Of a DNA stretch of 64,000 bases, positions 52,001 through 64,000 are shown piece by piece. This DNA comes from Aphis gossypii (taxonomy: Eukaryota; Arthropoda; Insecta; Hemiptera; Aphididae): the NCBI RefSeq assembly GCF_020184175.1, contig NC_065530.1, positions 32,341,260 to 32,405,259 on the forward strand. Reading direction: 5' to 3'. A program made the translations under genes and the position numbers. Positions within the stretch are counted from its first letter, which is position 1, and the number at the start of each line of letters is the position of its first letter. The notes under the pieces were generated by a model. The model saw only the letters and a list, made by a program, of their open reading frames with translations. It did no database searches and was not told the origin of the DNA.

Positions 52001-52375
52001 CCATATTAATATGGGAACGAATGTTTTATTTTCATGTTTATGTGGTAAGTTACGCGTGTATATTTTGTACTCCGAGTAGGTACAATTAAAATCCATTTTG
52101 ATTGAATAATTAAATTTAATATTTTATATTATAATTTTATAGGGCTTATTTGGCCAATGGAAAGCGCACATCCTATTTTAAAGGCCTTCAATTGTTTTCT
52201 ACCTTTATCCATTGCATCAGAAACAATTGGAAATCTGACACTTAAAGAATGGCCTTTATATCATCCTTTAGTTTTACGTGGATTGATATTGACAATTGTA
52301 TGGCTAATTGTCTTTGCAGTGCCAGTATGTTTCTTTACTACATTAAAAAAGGATGCATGGATAAAACCAAAATAA
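43531..52375 (+). CDS. ABC transporter subfamily H half-transporter (ABCG23-like), gene 1
   Basis: Fifteen exons join in frame: 43531-43664, 44414-44546, 44636-44790, 45504-45611, 45698-45788, 46443-46568, 48372-48505, 48567-48786, 48852-49023, 49142-49257, 49337-49404, 49811-49899, 49973-50152, 51958-52044 and 52143-52375, giving 681 aa. The ATP-binding domain comes first: Walker A GPSGCGKTT, Q-loop MPQ, signature LSGGEKRR, Walker B IIILDEP and H-loop ITTHYVEEA. It is followed by six predicted membrane helices, beginning with FLFFTFVLPLVQTIVYNL, and a large outer loop with glycosylation sites (NCS, NNT). This nucleotide-binding-then-membrane order fits ABCG/ABCH; ABCH proteins are often annotated as ABCG member 20/23-like. 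Insect ABCH members are linked to lipid export and cuticle barrier formation. The substrate here is unknown. Confidence 0.93.
46773..46829 (+). other. Candidate alternative terminal exon of ABCH gene 1
   Basis: After exon 6 (phase 0) an acceptor ATTATAG at 46772 opens a frame of 18 codons (NDFFRKLKKYTDTGVELI) and a stop. A canonical AATAAA lies at 46876-46881, 47 bases past the stop. Use of this exon would give a roughly 267-residue, ATP-binding-domain-only product. The main transcript instead skips to 48372. Confidence 0.4.
47243..48200 (+). mobile_element. Solo LTR of a retrotransposon in ABCH gene 1 intron 6
   Basis: A 958-bp GC-rich block starts TGATACGGTACA and ends TGTACCGTTACA (TG...CA), with 4-bp target repeats GTTG at 47239-47242 and 48201-48204. 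In the plus orientation it has a TATAAATA box at 47537-47544 and AATAAA at 48118-48123, in the order expected of U3-R-U5. No internal region, primer-binding site or second LTR is present, so it is a solo LTR formed by recombination. The 4-bp duplication suggests a Gypsy-type element, without proof. The minus-strand frames inside it are not genes. Confidence 0.65.
50266..51348. mobile_element. TIR element (~1.1 kb) in ABCH gene 1 intron 13
   Basis: Two inverted arms of roughly 60-70 bases bound the block. The left arm includes GTACCCTTCCCTTTTCGG and TTTTCGACCAAA. The right arm is its imperfect inverse (TTTGGTCGAAAA and AAAAGGGAAGGGTAC). There is no transposase frame. The exact ends and target duplication are unclear because both ends run into A-rich sequence. 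A second element is nested inside. Confidence 0.65.
50902..51151. mobile_element. hAT-type MITE nested in the TIR element
   Basis: The 250-bp element begins CAGTGGTTCTCAAACT and ends AGTTTGAGAACCGCTA, giving near-perfect inverted ends of the kind widespread in hAT MITEs. It is flanked by a perfect 8-bp duplication ATATAGAT at 50894-50901 and 51152-51159, the hallmark of hAT insertion. It is younger than the element it sits in. Confidence 0.85.
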
Positions 52376-52563
52376 ACATTTTACAGATAAAATAAAACAA
52401 AAATAAACCATAATTCATAACTTGTTAAATTATAGTTGCTCAACATAAATAATTATCCTCATAAGAACTTATTGTGTTTTTTAAAAATATATTTACATAG
52501 CTTTGAGAAAGTATTATCATTTTAATATCCATTATATTACAATTTATTAATAATATAATATAC

Positions 52564-52604
<41 letters not shown>

Positions 52605-54822
52605 TGTGTGTATTTACTTGATTAATTAGTATATTTAACGTTTGATTAAATTAAAATTACAATTAAAGCTAATTTATCACCAATGTGAAAGAATTGAATT
52701 TATTTAGTATACCTAAATACTATGAACAATATTCAGTTGGCGCGTAATTAAGTCATGTATTTATGCCTATGTATGTATAAATTTACATTTTTCTAAACTT
52801 CATCATATTCAAATGTTTTAAACGTACTAATCTGAAATGTTTCTAAACTAAATTTATCGTAGTCATTATGTAACCATTAAATCATGGCAAAATGTTATGT
52901 ATGAAGGTATATGTTTGTGCGTGAGAAAGCAATTCAAATAACTACATGTACCGTATGCTCGTATGTATACAGTCTTATTAGTAGTGGGGTCTTAACAATA
53001 TCGTGTATTGTGTGCATTATAAAAGCTAACAATTTAACTATTCGTGACATATGATGTGCAAACAATTAATCATTTCAATTGCATTGACGTAACATGCGTG
53101 GTCAAGTGAGTTATAGCCATATACCTACTGTTATGTCCTTGAGCGTAGATGTATAATAAGCAACAAGAGCGAGAGTTAAAAGTCAAATAAAACGGAATGA
53201 GATTTTATTAAATAACGAAGATCATTTTATAATAATACGTGTAGTAAATCTGCTTAATTAAAATACTTAGTGTATATTGATAATACAAATGACACGAGAC
53301 GTTTCCCAAATAAATAATAAAGAACGCAGTCTTAAACTAAATTGATTTAATTTTAAGTAACAGTAACGCTATCCTTTTTAGCGAATTCTCGATTCCTTAC
53401 ATATATTTTGAAAGCACAGTACAAGCTGTAATATGACATTTTTGTAATATTACAATAACTTTACTATTTTACCATTTTCATTAGACTCGCTTGGAATTGA
53501 ATGTGGACCAGTTGAATAGCACATACGTATTCTTTTATACTCACAGAGTGTGAATTCTTTAGGTATATATATCATAACAATGTTCGAAACTCTACTATGC
53601 ACTCGTATATTATAAATGACTAACGATATATTTCGAAAATTGTTACCTAGATAGTAGTATTTGCTTAGAAACACTCAGATAGATGTTGATTCGACTTGCG
53701 TTTAAGTCGATATGCAGTGCTCAGGTTCTGAGAAGACCAATTTAATATCCTTTATAGTCTTATAGGTATGCAATTTATAAATATAAGGTAAATTCAACGC
53801 ATTCAGAAATTGAATTGCTGATATAGTTGGTATATAGTTGGTTATACGACGAAGAAAGTCCTTTGACAAGTAATTATTTAAAATTAATATTAATTGTTGC
53901 GCGAAATTGTATATTATATTATATGTTCATATACCTACCTTAGTTTTAAGTTTTAATTGAGAATTAACAATTATTAAGAATAATTTGGCTTACCTACCTA
54001 AAAAGTACAACATAATATTATTATGTACCTGTCATTTGACCCTATTAACTCCTTCCCATTACTCTATATAACACTATTAATTTTTGACAATGAAAATCGG
54101 TTTGTGTCATCTAGTTGTAACTTCAAAAACGGCAAAAACTTTACTTAAATAATCATTATAGTGATTAGAGATCATTAATCTTAATTACCTATTAATTCTC
54201 TGATAATATATTCGATTAGGATTCGACCGGATTACAATTGGTCAAAAAACTTACGTAATTATTTAAATAAAAACAACATATAGTACCGAAAATTATTTAA
54301 GGATGTAACATTATAAATAAATTAATAATTTATATTTTTAATTAGTAAAACTATTTAACATATTGTTTTATTTCTAAATACTTCTTGAGAGATCCTTGAG
54401 ATAATTAATAATTAACTCATATTGAAAACACAAATTACAATTTGTTGATATTTCTTTATACAATAACGTATCAAGTTGAGGTAATTGTATGTTATAAAAT
54501 TAAAAAAATGAGTAATTAAAAATTTAATGTATTATTTTTGTAATAAAATAAAGGTTTGCTGTAATTTTAAACATGAAAATATTATTTGTGAGTTGGATGA
54601 CTATCAAGGCTAACGATAGACATTATTTATTTTTTATTGTGCATTATATAAGAAAATTTATAGCCATGTCCAGTATTCAAATTAATTAAACATTTAATTA
54701 CTACCTACTCATAAATTATATTTTAAATCTTATGAAATCTATTAGTAAATATGATTGAATGTTTATGTGATTATTGTGCTAGGAGAGACTAGTCAAACAT
54801 TATACCTACAACACTATTGAAG
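52376..54822. other. Intergenic region between the two ABCH genes
   Basis: No gene is supported. The 3' UTR of gene 1 should occupy its first few hundred bases. A TA microsatellite lies at 52568-52598. Short minus-strand frames such as 53674-53450 have no supporting features. The promoter of the second ABCH gene presumably lies in the last part. Confidence 0.5.
52568..52598. repeat. (TA)n microsatellite
   Basis: About fifteen uninterrupted TA units downstream of ABCH gene 1. A similar shorter tract lies near 24695-24722 in the XPO1 3' region. Confidence 0.85.
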
Positions 54823-57800
54823 ATGGCTGAAATAGAAAATAAAAAGATTCAAGTAGAATCCGAGTTAGCTATATGTATTTTAAATGCCTTTAAAAGTTTT
54901 TCTGATACTTGTGTTTTAAATGGCTTAAATATGAGTGTACCTTTAGGATCCATGTAAGTATTGACGTTCCTTATAATGGTTAAAGCAATAATCAATATTA
55001 TTAATACAACAGCAGTATAATACATAATAGTACCTTGTACATTTAACGCTCTACGAAGGTTTTTCTATATAATTATAAATATCTTTTTTTATTATTATTT
55101 TAAGTATTAATTACATAAAATGTATAAAAAAGATATTGTTTTTTTTAGTTTGTTATTTTCGAAATAGCAACAGTCATTAAGAAAATTGCGTAATACGTTA
55201 TTTGTATCCCTGTTTATTATGTAATACAATACAATTTTAAAATACTTGAAAGAATATTTTCTTTTAGATACGGTCTTTTAGGACCAAGTGGCTGTGGAAA
55301 AACTACATTAATAAATGTTATTCTTGGAAAGTTTCCATTGGATTCTGGGATTATTAAAATAAATCCCAATCGTTATTCAGATATTGGATATATGCCTCAA
55401 GTAAGAAAACTAATAAGTTTTTCTTGGTTAAGATTAAAATAATTTAACCAAAAATAAATTGTATTCTTATAGGATTTGTGTTTAGATTCTATGCTTACCA
55501 TAGGAGAAACATTTAAATATTATGGTTCATTGTATAAAATGAATAAAAGTGATATTTCTAGTAAAAGCAAAGAACTTATTAGTTGGCTTAAATTACCACA
55601 GAGTTACACACTACTAAAAGATCTAAGGTTGAAAATTTATATTGAAATTAAAATTGAATTGTTTTTTTCTGATATTATTTGATAATTTTTTAAACACATT
55701 TTATAAGAATTATTTATGGCTTTTCGTAGTGGAGGTGAGTGTAGAAGAGTTTCATTGGCTGTCACATTACTTCATGATCCAACAATCATAATACTAGACG
55801 AGCCTACAGTAGGGATTGATCCAGTATTAAGATTCGAGTAAGTTGTAATAATTATCTGATGAAGGATGATGGTTCGGTTGTCTAACAATGATTTGTTATT
55901 GTTAGAATTTGGCAGAAATTATTAGAAATGGTAAAGACGCAAGCTAAAACTATTATAATTACTACGCATTATATCGAAGAAGCACATCAAGCACACACTG
56001 TAAGAAAGCACAAATATTGTAGACTTAGAAATAAATCAATCAAAGTTGTTTTGCTGAAATACAAAATGGAAATAATATTTTGAAATTATTTATAATTTTT
56101 ATCTTAAAATTTACATCTAAATTGCTAATTTCCGTGGTTTACCTTTTACTTAGTTGGATATTTTATAAAACAATAGGCAATATTTGGCCAAGCACAACAT
56201 ATTGTATTAAAAGAACACACAAAAACAATTTTCAAATTTCAAATGCCTATAAATTTAACTTAAGAGTGGTTTAAATATTTTTAAATTTCTATATTAAAAG
56301 AATGTTTCATTTTTCTATAGTTGATATTTTATGAACAATAAAAAAATAAGCAGAGTATAAATCGTTATTCAATATTATTATAATAACTGGCGTTGGTTAT
56401 CATTGTATTATACTAAAATTTTGAAGCAGGATAACTGTTTAAAATGTTATTAAACTACGTTTTTTTCTGTGTAGATACATTTCAATATCTGAATTCCAAA
56501 GACATTAAAATTTGTTCAAAACACATTCTAACATTTATAAAATTTTAATACTAGAAAAAGAGACTTTTGACTACTAGCCATGACATTGCTACTCTCTAAT
56601 CATTGACTAGTTATGAGAAGTTTCGTATTTTCTTGCGATTTCGATGATTTTTCTTAATAATTTAAACTTAAAACGTTTATAAAAGAAAGCGAGAAAGTGG
56701 TACTGCATGTTGTACAGTAAGTTTCCGAGTGTACCTCATTATAAAAAGGGTTAGGCTGTCATAAATGTACTAAATTTTAATTTAATAATAAGTGATCGTA
56801 TATATGAAAAACGATTCTGACCGATGACGGTCTGTTAACTTATACTACCAAGTGTATTGTATTATATATTCAATCTAGATATTTTGAAAATAGAATTGTA
56901 TATTGTAAAATACACAATAATTATACGTAACAGTTTTAAGGCTACCCGAATAATATTTATGAACTAAACTCAATAACTAAAATCGTTATTATTTATTATC
57001 TTTGTTAAAATATCTAGTTTCGTCAAAACTTGAGTTTAAAATTTCTAAAAAAAAAATTGTAATTTTATATATTTAAGAGATATTTGAGTTTTATTTACTA
57101 GCTACATATAAGTACTAATATATTGCATTTTTATTTTTAACTTTTTGATCAGTCATAAAAATATTTTTCAAAAATGTTTGCATCATTGTAAATCAATACA
57201 TGCTCCGCTTAGACTCTAAAATGATAATATAGGTTAAACATATTTATTAACAATGATTATTTTTTTTCGTTTTTATTTAAAATTTTTATCATTTAGATAG
57301 GTTTGATGAGAAATGGTGTTTTAATATCAGAAACTTCCCCTCAAAACTTATTAGTACAACAAAATGCCAACTCATTAGAAGAAGCATTTTTATCGTTAAG
57401 TTCTAGTCAAGAATTTGAAGAGGTAATAAAATTTTAATAGTTTTATAAAATTGTATTGTTAATTACTTTACTTAATGTTTTTATTTAGATGACTCAAAAG
57501 GTCAATATTTCAAAAAATATCAATGCATCATCAAACATTTTGCACTCTGACAACGGAATATCATTCATTAGGATTGGTGCATTTATAAAGAAAAATGTTG
57601 CTATTTGTTTAAGGGATTTCACGTAATTGTTGTACTTGAGCTATAATGATAAATTAAAATTAAAACAATTTTTTTCATAACAGGTTTATATTTTTTATGA
57701 TCTTATTTCCAATGATGGCAGCTATAATTTTTAATTTGGCTATTGGTGGTAATATTAAAAATGTTAATATTGCTATTCAAAATAAAGAAATCGCTGAATG

Positions 57801-58951
57801 CCAGACCGTAGTAGTTAATCCATGTATTTATGATGACATTAATAATTTAACTCTTAGCTGTGCAGTTTTGAACGGTTTACGAACTCTAGAATACAATTTA
57901 GTAAAATAAATAATTTATATTAGAAATATGTTTTAATACATTTAACATCATATTATGTCGAATTTTATTATTTAGATCTCAGTTAAAAATCGGGAAGAAG
58001 GAGACATTTTAGTGAAAAAAGCTAAATCAGTAGCATTTATTCAGTTTCCTCAAAACTTTAGCATAGGACTTCAACAATATGTTCTTGGTTCATGGTTTTC
58101 TACCAACGAATATTCATCAAATACGGCAGCCTATGCAAATATTGATGTTGGAAGTTAGTATTGTACATTGATGATATCTATAGCAAATGTGAATAATAAA
58201 ATAAAAATAAACATAAACTTTGCCATAAATTCGAGCTTAACTTATACTAGAATTCAATAGTTTGAAAATATGTTTTTAAAATTTTTTAATTTTTATAGTT
58301 AAGCATTATAATAGTATTTAAATTTTTAGATGTTTTGGTAAAAAGTCAAATTATTCGAAATCTATTTAATGTTTTTGAAGATGTAATTGTAAACAGTACA
58401 CGTGCCTGCAGTGAAAAATTTGTTAAGAGTCCTTTTGTAAGTATAGCAACATACTTTTTTAAATAACGAAGTAGTATATAATATTATTAACATACCAGTA
58501 AGCTTATCAAATATGGACTTTATAAACATACATTACCTTGTATGTAAAATAAAAATAGATATTACCACTATTTTAAATTATGAAAAAATGTTATGATCTG
58601 TTGAATTAATTACCTAAATATGTATATTATAAGAAACATTAAGATTTTAAATTCATACATACAAAAAAAAAAAAAAAATTATTATCATATTTTAAGGTTG
58701 AGCCTATAACAGAAAAACATAATCTCAAGATCAAACTAATAGAAATGTATCTTTTAATTTATAGCAATAGCATTTTAAAACTATATCAAATACACATTAA
58801 GATGACAAATATTATCTGAAGTTGATAAAATATTGATACTATTGAAAAATAAACCATGTAATTTTTGTATTTTATTATAGAGAACTACATATTTAGTGGG
58901 AAACAAAGTTGAAACATTTATTCATAGTATAGCTACCATGTTTGTGTCGAT
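54823..58951 (+). CDS. ABC transporter subfamily H half-transporter, gene 2 (3' end missing at assembly gap)
   Basis: Eleven exons join in frame: 54823-54953, 55268-55400, 55473-55627, 55730-55837, 55906-55999, 57297-57422, 57489-57622, 57684-57900, 57976-58153, 58330-58436 and 58881-58951. They encode about 484 aa. All ATP-binding motifs are present: GPSGCGKTT, MPQ, LSGGECRR, IIILDEP and ITTHYIEEA. Also present are the first membrane helix (FIFFMILFPMMAAIIFNLAI) and the outer loop with NLT and NST sites. Exon sizes and phases match gene 1 almost one for one, so the pair arose by tandem duplication. The counterparts of exons 12-15 (the remaining membrane helices) are absent. The sequence reaches a 100-N gap 535 bases after exon 11 and resumes in unrelated DNA. 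The gene is therefore cut by the assembly and not shown to be broken biologically. Confidence 0.9.
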
Positions 58952-59486
58952 GTAAGTATATAAATACAGTTATTAGTAATTCATTTAAAACACTCAGTTT
59001 AGAACATATTTGTATTGTAAATGTGTTTGTAACGGTTTATAATTGAATCATGCTGCTTACTGTAATAATTTATGTACTTGCATAATAATTTACACTGTTA
59101 ACTTTTAATTTACTGAAATAATAAAATGTACATTATTATGTATAAGCTTATATTTGGAGTACCTAAATTTTCTTAGTAATAATATATAATTTATTGGTAT
59201 TCTCTAAACGGTCTAAACAATTTATATCACGTAAACTTATCATTGTAATTATTTTATGAATACACCATCACTCTAATAAACTATTTACCTCCCTGTTCAA
59301 AATTTTAAAGTTGTTTTAAATCGTATTAATCACTATTTTTTTCTAAATCTCTTAACGAAATGTAGGTACCTTGATTCTGAAGTTTATTTCTAATTCTGTT
59401 ATTCGCGAAACAACAGATTGTTGCTGATTTATCTGTAGCTCTACTGTTTTAGTCTGTAAGTTGCTTTACATACATAATATGACATG

Positions 59487-59586
59487 NNNNNNNNNNNNNN
59501 NNNNNNNNNNNNNNNNNNNNNNNNNNNNNNNNNNNNNNNNNNNNNNNNNNNNNNNNNNNNNNNNNNNNNNNNNNNNNNNNNNNNNN
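59487..59586. other. Assembly gap (100 N)
   Basis: Exactly 100 N, the conventional size for a scaffold gap of unknown length. The frame reported across it is meaningless. Confidence 0.99.
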
Positions 59587-62437
59587 TGCAATTATTAATA
59601 ATCCAACAAGATATTTTATTTTGCTGGACAAAGTATGGTGAAAATGAAAATTTCTATAGTTAATACTAATAGGTATTATTTTCGCCTAGCCCGTTAGCAC
59701 GAATATTTCGTACGTAATGGTTTTTTTTTTTGACATAGTAATAAACGATATCTAGATTATTTTTTGTTCAATAATCATATTTTGTAGGCATAATCAATGG
59801 TAAAATGTAATGTAATATAATTATATAAACAATTTTGAAATGAAAATAACTCGCACAATAATATTGTATTGATGCAATAATAACGTTGATGTCTAATATT
59901 CTGAGTTTTTACAACGTTACTACGTTAATGTTGTTTATTTACAATAAAATAAATTATAAGTAGGTAAGAAATTGAAACGAAAATATAAAAAAGATAAAAA
60001 TTAAAAATAGCAATAAGTTAAAAATAAAAATGCCCACCTAAAAACAATCTAATTGAGGCGATATGCATTTATGTATAATAGGTACCTACTGTATAAAAAA
60101 AAATCTGATCTATTAATACGTCTTAATAGAGCAATAGGCAATAGGTAAAACAATATTATTGTTTAGTCGATAATATTTGCAAAAATGATCTGCAGGTATT
60201 TATTGCTAATAGCGTTAATGCACTGTTTGTGTCATAATAATAGATAGGTATTTGCAGTTATTAGCTGATAACAAGTATACGCTTATAAGTTAAAATAATA
60301 CTATATTATATTACCTAATATAATACAATACATTGTTCTGTGTATTATGCTGTTTTGTTCTATTATCATACAACTAGGTATCTACTACTTATGCACTATG
60401 TGAATGTGAATATGATATCTTGTGACCCATTAAAATATAAAGTTATTTCATATTACATCATATTATAGTGATATTTTATTATGGCTATTAAGTCATCTTA
60501 TATCCTTAGTTGAATATAGATTTTTGCATTAAAATTTTAGAGAATTATTTTTTTTGAGAGTTTATGTGGAACCTCAAATTAAATTATCAAACTGTAGCTA
60601 TTCATACAAAAAAATGTTTTGTATATTTAATCAAAAAATAATAATTTTCAAATTTCCGCGATTTTATCAAAAATTCAAACTTCACACTTACCAAAAAAAA
60701 AAAAAAATATATGAAAAACATTTATTTTAATTCACTGTATAGTGACTAAACAATAACTATTATAATATATTTATATAGTTCACTAATCACTAGTGTTAAT
60801 AATATCGTATATTGTTTTGTGTTTCACATATTTTGTAACTTTCATTATTTTTTATCATAAACCATAAATTCAACATCAACAGATAAAATGTACAACCAAC
60901 CTACCAACCATAATATTATAATAAAATATAGTGTACGACATATCATACCATATACGTAATGAAACAAATAAAATTAATAATATTTATATTTTATCCGAGT
61001 AATTTACTCATACAACAAAACAATCGTTATCACTGAAACCCAATACCATTTTTCCACGGTGTTTGCGATCCGGTTCGACCATGGTAGCGGTGTATACCTT
61101 TTTCCAGTGAACATATGTGTTTTGGTTTCGGCGACGCCATCTTAATAAAAATATTCCTTAACCGTAATCATACATGAATCATCTGCGTACATTATTTTTT
61201 TTAGTTTTTCAGTAAGGAGCCAATACATGTAGTAAGTGCATTATTTTTACTATTTAATGTTAGTGCTAGTCGTAGATTTATATGTAATTTCATGTTTTGA
61301 TGTTTGCTTGCGTCCAACGTACTGCCGAAATCTAATGCGCTGCGGAGAACTGGTCCGTCTATTGTTTGTTTTTCACGTAATGTGTGGTTTGGTTATTGTA
61401 CGCGGGAAGCTGATAAAACTAACTGAAAGCGTTTTCCTCTTTTGAACGTAAACACTAAACAACAAAAATCCGTTTGTGGAAACCTCGCGGTTTTCTACGC
61501 TTCTTGCTTCGCAGTGCATTGATGTTATACCTATCGATGCTGTAGCTTAACTGTCGTCTGTCAGGTTCTGTTATTAATCGTTAGCATTGGCATGTTGGTG
61601 TGTCGTGATTGCATATTTCACGAGTAATTGTTTTTTGAATAATCTGTGTTCTTTATATTAAATATTATCTTAAGTTTAGATTTGAATTATATTTTTTTAT
61701 GATTCTGACAAATTGTTCCATAATATGTAACAGAATGTGACAGTTTGTTTGAAAAGTTGTGCAAAATTGGTAAATGCGTTATATTTTAAATTAGGTCTAT
61801 ATTTTTTTTAAATTGTATTAATGGTCTAAGATATAATACTTTCAATTCCACAGGGATAATGAATGTTTTGTCACTGTACTACTTTATTTTGTTTTTTAAG
61901 TATGCAAAACAACTATTTACTGAATTTGTTATATCACAATACAACATATTGTATTTTTTGATGATAACATGCATTTTTAAATACTTATTTCAATGCAAAA
62001 TATTTAAAAAAATACATTGGTTTATAAAGATCAAACTATGAATGAGTAGTTTATGAGTTATAAGTATTTAAAGATAAAACGATTTGAGTGTTATTATACT
62101 AATAGTACCTGTAAAATAATAATTTACTACTTCACTCGTTTAAAGTTTAAATATTTATAACTAATAAACTACATGTTTGAAATTTAATTTTGATGAATCA
62201 AAATAGGTACTCTGAATAATATTCTACTTCTGAGTTTATAATAAAAAATGTTTGCTGTCATTTGAAAATGTATAAAATAGTGAAGGATATAATTTTTTGT
62301 CCAAAAACTATTGTTTTCCGAAATATTTAGTGTTACTTAAATCACTATGTGTATTACTTGATTTAAATTAGTAGTTTATCTGATTTTCATTATACTATTA
62401 CTGTAAATTTAAACATTTTTTTGTGTTTTTGTTTCAG

Positions 62438-62556
62438 GTTTATAAAACAAAATTTGTTTTGTTTGTGTGTGTGAATGTCTTCTGAGTGAATGGTACAGTG
62501 ACTAGGTCTTAGTCCAGGGTTACTGTTGCGTATACTTGTCGTCTGTCTGTTTTTGA
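62438..62556 (+). other. Candidate 5' UTR exon, second XPO1 copy
   Basis: This is the duplicate of the candidate untranslated exon at 11726-11844, with both splice sites preserved. Confidence 0.4.
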
Positions 62557-63644
62557 GTAAGTTTATTTTATTAAATCATGCATGTTTAATTTATATATTA
62601 AATTTTTTATGATTTAGTAGGTAACTGGTAACTAGTATAAAGTTTTAATTTACCCCTAATAACTAGAAATTGAAATTTATTTTTACAATTATACTAAATG
62701 ATTCTTTTTTCAATGACATTTTTAATTTAATTTTTATTGCTTCTTAATTGCTTACTTACAGTTTAGTATAAAGTATAAGTATTAAGTATAAAATTAAAAT
62801 TAAAACCATTGTGTTTGAGATGGGACATGTTTATACTGTGAATTTTAATTTCACCAATTCTTATGATAAAAAATATGTACCAAAAAAAACCTATATTTTT
62901 TAGAAATAAATAAATTATAAGTAATATGTATTTTTTATTGATTCTTTTCTTATAAAATTTAATGCAAGGAAATCTTGTAAAATTGAAATCTGATCTGGTA
63001 TCAATAAAAAAACAATCATCCTTATTTTGTTAGGTTATATTATCCTAATATTACTTGTCTATATAAATATTAGGAACTTATTCATTTTAATTAACAATAC
63101 ATTTTGTGATTTATTACATAAACCGTGTAATAAAAATGAAATGTTAGTATTATTAATTTGTTTACTAATAAGTAATAATATTTATTCCGTTCAAAAAATA
63201 AATAACAAAACACAATTATGTAGTATTATTAAAACTAATAGGTTTTGATTAAATTGGTTGATAACATTTTGTAGTTAATTTTATACATTTTCTAAAAATG
63301 AATCCCAAAAACCACTCATTAGTTCTTGTTTGCTTTTGTAGACATTTATAAACATGTATTAGTGATTGACGTTTTCATAGGTATAATCAGAAGAATTTAA
63401 AAAGTAGATTATTGATAATAAGCTTTGAACTTATTGAATGAATGATAAATATCATTGACTGTTATATTATTATGTACCTATATATTTTTAAAACATTTCT
63501 TTTTTCACTATAATTACCTTATCTTTTAAATTTTTTCTAGGCACATAATATAATAAATGCAATTATTGGTTATTTAATAACTAATTGATTATTTATTAAT
63601 TTTTTTTTTAGCTGAATACTTAAGTCTTTAAAAAGAAAAAAAAT

Positions 63645-64000
63645 ATGGCTACGATGACAGAACAAGTGTCCAAGCTTTTGGATTTTTCTCAAAAACTTGA
63701 TATTACACTTTTAGAAAACATTGTGGGATGTATGTATACGGGCACTGGTGATCAAGTAAGTTTCTGTGTGTTATAAACTACTAAAAATATGATTTGATAC
63801 ATTTTCCTTGTACTTCTAAAGTATTAATATAGCATTGTGGTTTATACAAATAATATTTTTCAAAATTTTAAATAAGACAGATTTTTATGTTTGATAAGTT
63901 ATTTATAATAAATTATCTTTATTTTAGCAACGAGCTGCCCAAGAAGTATTAACTACATTGAAGGAGCATCCTGATGCATGGACAAGAGTAGATACTATAC
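63645..64000 (+). CDS. XPO1: Exportin-1, second copy, 5' part only
   Basis: Exon 1 (63645-63755) and the start of exon 2 (63928 to the window edge) are identical in sequence to the first copy, including both splice sites. The first 61 codons are visible. Whether this is a second gene or the same gene assembled twice cannot be decided from the window. The abrupt start at a gap favours the latter. Confidence 0.85.

Larger units (their letters stand above)
59587..64000 (+). repeat. Near-identical second copy of 8873-13288
   Basis: From the first base after the gap the sequence repeats the XPO1 upstream region, 5' UTR and first exons. The offset settles at 50,712. Near the gap I see two substitutions (ACGAATAG/ACTAATAG and CGCATAGC/CGCCTAGC) and a T-run shortened by two. 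Beyond that I saw no differences, and even a 15-A run is the same length. The copy continues past the window edge. Confidence 0.95.

Noticed and set aside
59449..59631. Minus-strand open frame spanning the N gap
   Set aside because: Most of it is translated N; it is not a real frame.

Overview
The window looks like nuclear DNA of an aphid or a close hemipteran relative. It is very AT-rich and has small-exon, intron-rich genes, a gut-type GH13 maltase/sucrase, a tandem pair of ABCH transporters (an arthropod-enriched ABC subfamily), and many small DNA transposons, which are often GC-rich against the AT-rich background. The organism is an inference; nothing in the sequence names a species.

Layout. 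(1) 1.2-7.1 kb, + strand: a 9-exon alpha-glucosidase/sucrase gene with a signal peptide and a C-terminal hydrophobic tail, carrying one apparent single-base frameshift in exon 7. (2) 7.6-8.6 kb, - strand: a decayed hAT transposase. (3) 10.3-25.1 kb, + strand: exportin-1 (XPO1/CRM1), 18 coding exons encoding about 1079 aa. Its 3.4-kb intron 9 carries two families of sense-strand box C/D snoRNA-like sequences. One is a set of three dispersed copies. The other lies inside an array of about eight ~260-bp units of two alternating types, and its guide is complementary to a universally conserved 28S rRNA segment. (4) 25.19-25.87 kb: a GC-rich element with inverted ends and a 10-bp target duplication. 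(5) 26.2-32.2 kb, - strand: an uncharacterised 4-exon gene whose N-terminus resembles HYLS1. (6) 34.8-41.7 kb, - strand: a complete 13-exon proton-coupled oligopeptide transporter (POT/SLC15 family, 688 aa). (7) 43.5-52.4 kb, + strand: a complete 15-exon ABCH half-transporter (681 aa). Its introns hold a solo LTR, a TIR element with a nested hAT MITE, and a possible intronic polyadenylation exon. (8) 54.8-59.0 kb, + strand: a second ABCH gene with matching exon structure, cut after exon 11 by a 100-N gap. (9) 59.6-64.0 kb: a near-identical repeat of the XPO1 upstream region plus exons 1-2, offset by 50,712 bases and starting exactly at the gap.

How the parts relate. The maltase, peptide transporter and ABCH pair would fit gut or epithelial digestion, uptake and efflux, but no operon-like logic applies here. 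XPO1 appears to be a snoRNA host gene, a common arrangement for housekeeping genes. The second XPO1 start after the gap is most simply an assembly haplotig or misjoin, though a recent segmental duplication cannot be excluded from sequence alone. All exon boundaries were read by hand from splice consensus and reading-frame continuity; no alignment was run.
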